Assembly: GCA_023392475.1 (NCBI GenBank)
Contig: JAEVZA010000332.1
Span: 1-8,397, forward strand
DNA: 8,397 nt
Origin: Actinomycetes bacterium
Lineage (GTDB): Bacteria > Actinomycetota > Acidimicrobiia > Acidimicrobiales > Microtrichaceae
Reading direction: 5' to 3'
Shown: positions 5,345-8,397 of the stretch, one piece after another
Numbering within the stretch: the stretch's first letter is position 1
How the letters are laid out: the number at the start of each line of letters is the position of its first letter
Program-made: the position numbers and the translations under genes
The notes under the pieces: model-generated
What the model was told of the DNA's origin: nothing
What the model saw: the letters and a program-made list of their open reading frames with translations, nothing else
Database searches by the model: none

Positions 5345-6367
5345 TCAGTACGTCAGGGGCACGAACGCGTCGAGGTTGAACAGCACGAGGACGACGCCGA
5401 GCGCGATGGCCGGGCCGGCGACGCAGATCACGGTGACCATCTGGTAGCGGTGGCGCAGCTCGACGAACCCGTAGACGCCGATGGCCGCCACCGCGGCGCC
5501 GGCGAGGAGCAGGAGCATGCCGCCACCGCCGCGCTCGTCGAACGGACCCGGTCGCTTCGTGTCGACCACGTCGACCTTCTGCGCCTTCGGCACCGCGGGC
5601 TGCGGACCGCTCCGCCCGGCCTGCACGACGAGCCGGCGCCCGTCGAGCGGGCCACCGGCGCTGGTGATCAGCGTGAGGCGCTGGGGGCCGGACGGGTCCA
5701 TCACGCCGGTGGCGTCGTCGTCCACCGTGCGGACCTTGGTGACCTTGTACACGTACACGCGGTCGTCCCGCGTGCGCACGTAGATCGGGTTGCCCGACTT
5801 CAGCTCGTCGAGCCGACCGAACGGGTAGCCCCACCGCGTCGAGTGCCCGAGGATCACGGTGTTGCCCTGGCCCGGCGGCGCGCTGCCGTCGCGCCAGCCC
5901 GGACCGCCGCGCAGCAGATCGGGCGTGGCGCCCTTCACGACCACGAGGTCCATGCCGATGGTCGGCGCCTGGAGCGCGAGCGCCGGCTCGCCCTCGGCCA
6001 CGTGCTGCTTCGCCTCGCGGTACTCGTCGAGGCGGTGCGTCTGGCGGACCCGGTACGCGGCCGGGAGCAGGAACACCTCCAGGCACGCCAGCACGAGCAG
6101 CCCGACCAGCACGGCGATGAGCACGCCGCGGGCCCGCGACGGTCCGCTGCGCTGCGCGACCTCGTGCTCCTCCGGCGGGTCGTCGTGCGGGGTGGAGCCC
6201 TCCGGTTCGACGACGGGTGGCCCGGGCTCGGGCGGTGCGAACGGGGGCGGCGTCGGGGCCGGCGCGAGGACCGGCCCGGCCTCCGCGGCCGGCTGGTGCT
6301 CGCCCTCCCGCAGATCGATCGACACCTCCGGACCGGCGGCGGTGCGTGGTGCGCCGATGTCGGTCAC
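5345..6367 (-). CDS. Sortase-fold membrane protein with Ser in place of the catalytic Cys
   Basis: The protein has 340 residues. Residues 1-80 are a cytoplasmic, Pro/Glu-rich segment. Residues about 81-103 form a membrane helix. Residues about 130-252 form a sortase domain: GNTVILGHSTRWGYPFGRLDEL with His175, GNPIYVRT, VYVYKVTKV, then LTLITSAGGPLDGRRLVVQA. In active sortases the last block reads TLxTC; here residue 236 is Ser (codon AGC, 5662-5660), while Arg244/245 is kept. The only cysteines (95 and 315) lie in membrane helices. Two further helices (about 284-303 and 309-331) follow, more than the usual one. The start is GTG, overlapping the upstream TGA by four bases (GTGA). By family, sortases join surface proteins to wall or pilin partners through a Cys thioester; this protein either lacks that activity, uses Ser, or acts as a scaffold. 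The single-base difference from TGC could also be a sequencing error or recent mutation. Confidence 0.85.
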   Translation of the reverse strand: MTDIGAPRTAAGPEVSIDLREGEHQPAAEAGPVLAPAPTPPPFAPPEPGPPVVEPEGSTPHDDPPEEHEVAQRSGPSRARGVLIAVLVGLLVLACLEVFLLPAAYRVRQTHRLDEYREAKQHVAEGEPALALQAPTIGMDLVVVKGATPDLLRGGPGWRDGSAPPGQGNTVILGHSTRWGYPFGRLDELKSGNPIYVRTRDDRVYVYKVTKVRTVDDDATGVMDPSGPQRLTLITSAGGPLDGRRLVVQAGRSGPQPAVPKAQKVDVVDTKRPGPFDERGGGGMLLLLAGAAVAAIGVYGFVELRHRYQMVTVICVAGPAIALGVVLVLFNLDAFVPLTY

Positions 6368-8112
6368 AGGAGCCCCCGCCGCCGCTGGTAGACGGTGCGC
6401 AGCGCCACGAAGATCCCCGCGCCCATGGCCAGCGTCACGGCCCGGTCGAGCGGGCTGAGCGACAGCCCCGGGATCGGGAACGGCAACCGCCGCGTGACGG
6501 ACACGGGCTCCGTGTCCGTCGGCGTGCCGGAACCGCCGCTCCCACCGGATCCCGTGCCGGCCGGGTCGACCGAGGCGTCGAGCGGGTTGCCGGAGGCATC
6601 GGTGGAGCCATCCGCCGTCAGGTCCGAGTAGCCGCTCGAGTCACCGCCGAGCACGCCCGGGTCGTACGTGCCGGGGTCGACGCCGGCAGCCGTGTCGTCG
6701 CCACCGCCGCCGCCGTCCGAGGCGGACCCCTGGCAGAGCTCCATGGTCGTGCCCGTGATGCCGAGCCCGCCCGACGGCGCGAACGGCCCGCCGTCGGTCG
6801 TGTCGTACACCGAGCCCTTGGCCGACTCGCAGTTCGACTCGACGATCTCGTTCGCGGCCGCCAGCGCCGCGGCCACCATCTTCGGCGTGAGCTTGCCGTC
6901 GCCCCCGGCCGCGGCGTGCGCGTCCTGCTGCCCGGCGCCGACCTGCCAGCGGATGAGCGTGGCGATGCCGTTCGCCTGATCGGCCGTGAGCCCCGACGCC
7001 GGCGCGTACAGGGTGTTCACCCACGAGATCGGGTACGCCGCCGGGTCGGTGGCGCCGAACGCCCCCGCGGCCGGGTCGCGCTCGGCGGCCGCGAGGGCCG
7101 CCGTGATGGACGCCGGGTTCGCCTGGACCCACGAGCCCGAGGCGTTCCGGAGCTGCGGCGTGTAGAGCGGGATCCTCGTGCCCTCCGGCTTCGCCGCGTT
7201 GAGGAGCAGCGACTCGGCGGCGGAGCCGACGGAGACGGGAGCCACCGCGCCGCCGAACGCGAGTCCGCTCGAACCGGGATCGAGCCCCTCACGCACCTGA
7301 CCGACGACGTTGTCCATCCCCTGCCGGCTGGGCGTCGTGAAGATCGGCCACACCTCGCTGAGCGGCGGCGCGGCGGCGCCGGGATCGGCGACGGGCGCGA
7401 AGAACGAGCGGCGCTCCTCGGGCTCGGTCCGGGCGAGGTACGCGTCGAGGTAGTAGTTGAACGCGTCGGAGTCGCTGCGCACGATCGGACGCGCGGGCGA
7501 GAGCGGGGCGGCGACCGTCTGCGTGTTGAGGTCGAGCTGCAGGTTCGACAGCAGCTCCTGGTCGAGCCAGATGTTCTTGCGGTCGTAGAACAGGTCGAGC
7601 AGGACGCCCGGCGTGAACCGGATCGGACCGCCGTAGTAGCTGCGGTCGGCGTTGGTGCACGTGTCGTCGAGGACGCACTGCGTCGGGTAGACGGCGAGCG
7701 GCGGCACGAAGCCGAGGAACGACATGCCGACGGCCTGGAACGGCGCTGCGATCACCCCCCGACCCGACTTCTTCAAGGCAGAGAGCTGGTCGGAGCTGAA
7801 GGGGATGCCGGAGATGACGTAGTCCGTCCCGCCGTCGACGAACGTCTTGCGGGCGTCCGACGTCCCGGACTCGATGTAGTCGACCTGCGTCTGGCTCTTG
7901 GCGCTGACGAGCGATCGGGCGGCGTCGTCGGCGAGGTTGGCCGACTCGCCCGGGATCTGCCCCGCGATCGCGACCGAGTCCGGCTGCGTGTGGCTGCCGT
8001 CGTCGGCCGCACGCGCCGTCGACGGCAGCACGATCCACGCGACGGCGAGGCCGAGCAGCGCCAGCCGCGCGATCGCCACGGACCGCGGACGTCGGGGACC
8101 CCGGCGCCTCAC
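6364..8112 (-). CDS. Membrane-anchored PstS-like substrate-binding protein
   Basis: The protein has 582 residues. A basic n-region (MRRRGPRRPRS), a hydrophobic core and STARA-ADD form a signal peptide of about 35 residues. Residues 40-460 resemble a large PstS-type domain: YIESGTSDARKTFVDGGTDY (79-98) with SGIPFSS, VRSDSDAFNYYLDAYL (211-226) and RNASGSWVQANPASITAAL (322-340). Cysteines lie at 146, 152, 428 and 460. Residues 461-535 are a Gly/Asp/Ser/Thr-rich stalk. A helix at about 556-575 followed by QRRRGLL anchors the protein. The Arg of the R-x-D motif is present but SGT is replaced by SDA, so ligand chemistry may differ from PstS. GTG 8112 overlaps the upstream TGA by four bases; GTG 8121, with GAGG five bases before it, is an alternative start. 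The sortase-like gene starts at its stop in the same way. The residues upstream of 8112 in this frame overlap the preceding gene and look non-coding. Confidence 0.75.
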   Translation of the reverse strand: MRRRGPRRPRSVAIARLALLGLAVAWIVLPSTARAADDGSHTQPDSVAIAGQIPGESANLADDAARSLVSAKSQTQVDYIESGTSDARKTFVDGGTDYVISGIPFSSDQLSALKKSGRGVIAAPFQAVGMSFLGFVPPLAVYPTQCVLDDTCTNADRSYYGGPIRFTPGVLLDLFYDRKNIWLDQELLSNLQLDLNTQTVAAPLSPARPIVRSDSDAFNYYLDAYLARTEPEERRSFFAPVADPGAAAPPLSEVWPIFTTPSRQGMDNVVGQVREGLDPGSSGLAFGGAVAPVSVGSAAESLLLNAAKPEGTRIPLYTPQLRNASGSWVQANPASITAALAAAERDPAAGAFGATDPAAYPISWVNTLYAPASGLTADQANGIATLIRWQVGAGQQDAHAAAGGDGKLTPKMVAAALAAANEIVESNCESAKGSVYDTTDGGPFAPSGGLGITGTTMELCQGSASDGGGGGDDTAAGVDPGTYDPGVLGGDSSGYSDLTADGSTDASGNPLDASVDPAGTGSGGSGGSGTPTDTEPVSVTRRLPFPIPGLSLSPLDRAVTLAMGAGIFVALRTVYQRRRGLL

Positions 8113-8397
8113 TTCTGCCACGACGACCTCGTGCCGCGTGAGACGTAGGTGCCCACCGCGACGAGGACGGCACCGAGGAGCAACGTGAAGACCACGTCGC
8201 TGTTCTCCGGACCGGCGGAGCCGTTCGACGACGCGTTCTGCCCGTTCGCCGTGCTCGCATCGCCGCCCGCGGCGGCGTTGGCGGCCGCGGCATCGGCCGC
8301 CGCGGCCTGCTCCTCCTTCGAGGGCTCGCACGCGGCAGGATTCGGGGAGTAGTCGTGCGGGCGGCGGCCCGCGGACTCGCAGCGGTCGATGCTGGAC
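8109..8397 (-). CDS. C-terminal end of a membrane-anchored surface protein (partial, starts beyond the right edge)
   Basis: The last 95 complete codons are visible, too short and cut off to appear as a full open frame. The protein reads CESAGRRPHDYSPNPAACEP, then a Lys/Glu/Gln piece, an Ala/Gly/Asn/Ser-rich linker, a hydrophobic helix (VVFTLLLGAVLVAVGTYV) and a short basic tail ending SSWQK. The layout (two Cys, low-complexity linker, single C-terminal helix, short basic tail) and the tetrapeptide CESA recur in the next protein, a PstS-like binding protein, so this may be a related gene. That is inference from the tail only. Its TGA overlaps the GTG of the next gene (GTGA), which strongly supports the frame and a shared transcript. 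Confidence 0.7.
   Translation of the reverse strand, partial: SSIDRCESAGRRPHDYSPNPAACEPSKEEQAAAADAAAANAAAGGDASTANGQNASSNGSAGPENSDVVFTLLLGAVLVAVGTYVSRGTRSSWQK

Noticed and set aside
3453..5447. 664-codon plus-strand open frame
   Set aside because: It is antisense to the secreted PstS-like gene and the anchored beta-protein gene, both of which have signal peptides, recognisable motifs and ribosome binding sites. The plus-strand product is Arg/Val/Gly/Asp-rich without motifs.
4524..6086. Long version (520 codons) of the beta-protein frame, and a fusion with the sortase region
   Set aside because: The upstream part overlaps the sortase-like gene in another frame and is Arg/Pro-rich. The ribosome binding site and signal peptide place the real start at 5111.
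5633..6367. Treating the sortase-like gene as a pseudogene
   Set aside because: The frame is intact over 340 codons with good helices, conserved His and Arg motifs and coupled start. A single residue change is not evidence of decay by itself.
6217..8148. 643-codon plus-strand open frame
   Set aside because: It is antisense to the anchored PstS-like gene and has the same shadow-type composition.
6364..8331. Upstream ATG start for the anchored PstS-like gene
   Set aside because: The extra 73 residues overlap the preceding gene, are Arg/Gly-rich and would bury the signal peptide. GTG 8112 with the GTGA overlap is much better.

Overview
The window looks like a chromosomal piece of a very GC-rich actinobacterium. 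Secreted and membrane proteins with Thr-rich, Pro-rich or Gly-rich linkers, GTG starts, 1- and 4-base gene overlaps and a run of nine threonines on a surface protein all fit. The style recalls Acidimicrobiia (Iamia/Ilumatobacter-type genomes), but that is an impression and not a demonstrated placement. Every gene I accept lies on the minus strand, so the biological order runs from the right edge to the left edge. The long plus-strand open frames are antisense shadows of GC-rich genes.

Right part (8397 to 5345): three tightly packed genes. First is the C-terminal end of a membrane-anchored surface protein that runs off the window. Next is a 582-residue PstS-like substrate-binding protein with a signal peptide, a Gly/Ser/Asp-rich stalk and a C-terminal membrane helix. 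Last is a 340-residue sortase-fold membrane protein. Both junctions are GTGA overlaps (4 bases), which implies translational coupling. The sortase-like protein keeps the active-site His and Arg but has Ser where the catalytic Cys should be.

Middle (5344 to 3006): a 233-base gap with a weak candidate promoter and a palindrome precedes two genes. One encodes a secreted, disulfide-bearing, all-beta-looking protein (possibly neocarzinostatin/Ig-like) with a C-terminal membrane anchor. The other encodes a soluble secreted PstS-like binding protein. A strong GC hairpin, probably a terminator, follows inside a 318-base non-coding stretch.

Left part (3005 to 1): a second probable operon of a small coiled-coil protein, a large GT-C-type (GT39/PMT-like) membrane glycosyltransferase with a cytoplasmic N-terminal extension, a Thr-rich protein with a membrane helix at each end, and probably the first 15 codons of another gene joined by a TGATG overlap.

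Taken together this is a cell-surface locus: two binding-protein-type proteins without any ABC permease or ATPase in view, anchored beta and mucin-like proteins, a glycosyltransferase and a Cys-less sortase homologue. Two proteins encoded in different transcription units share a C-terminal pattern E-[AS]-P-I-x3-[IL]-P, then a hydrophobic helix, then an Arg cluster. This looks like a common sorting or anchoring signal. That shared tail and the Ser-for-Cys sortase are the two observations most worth following up.
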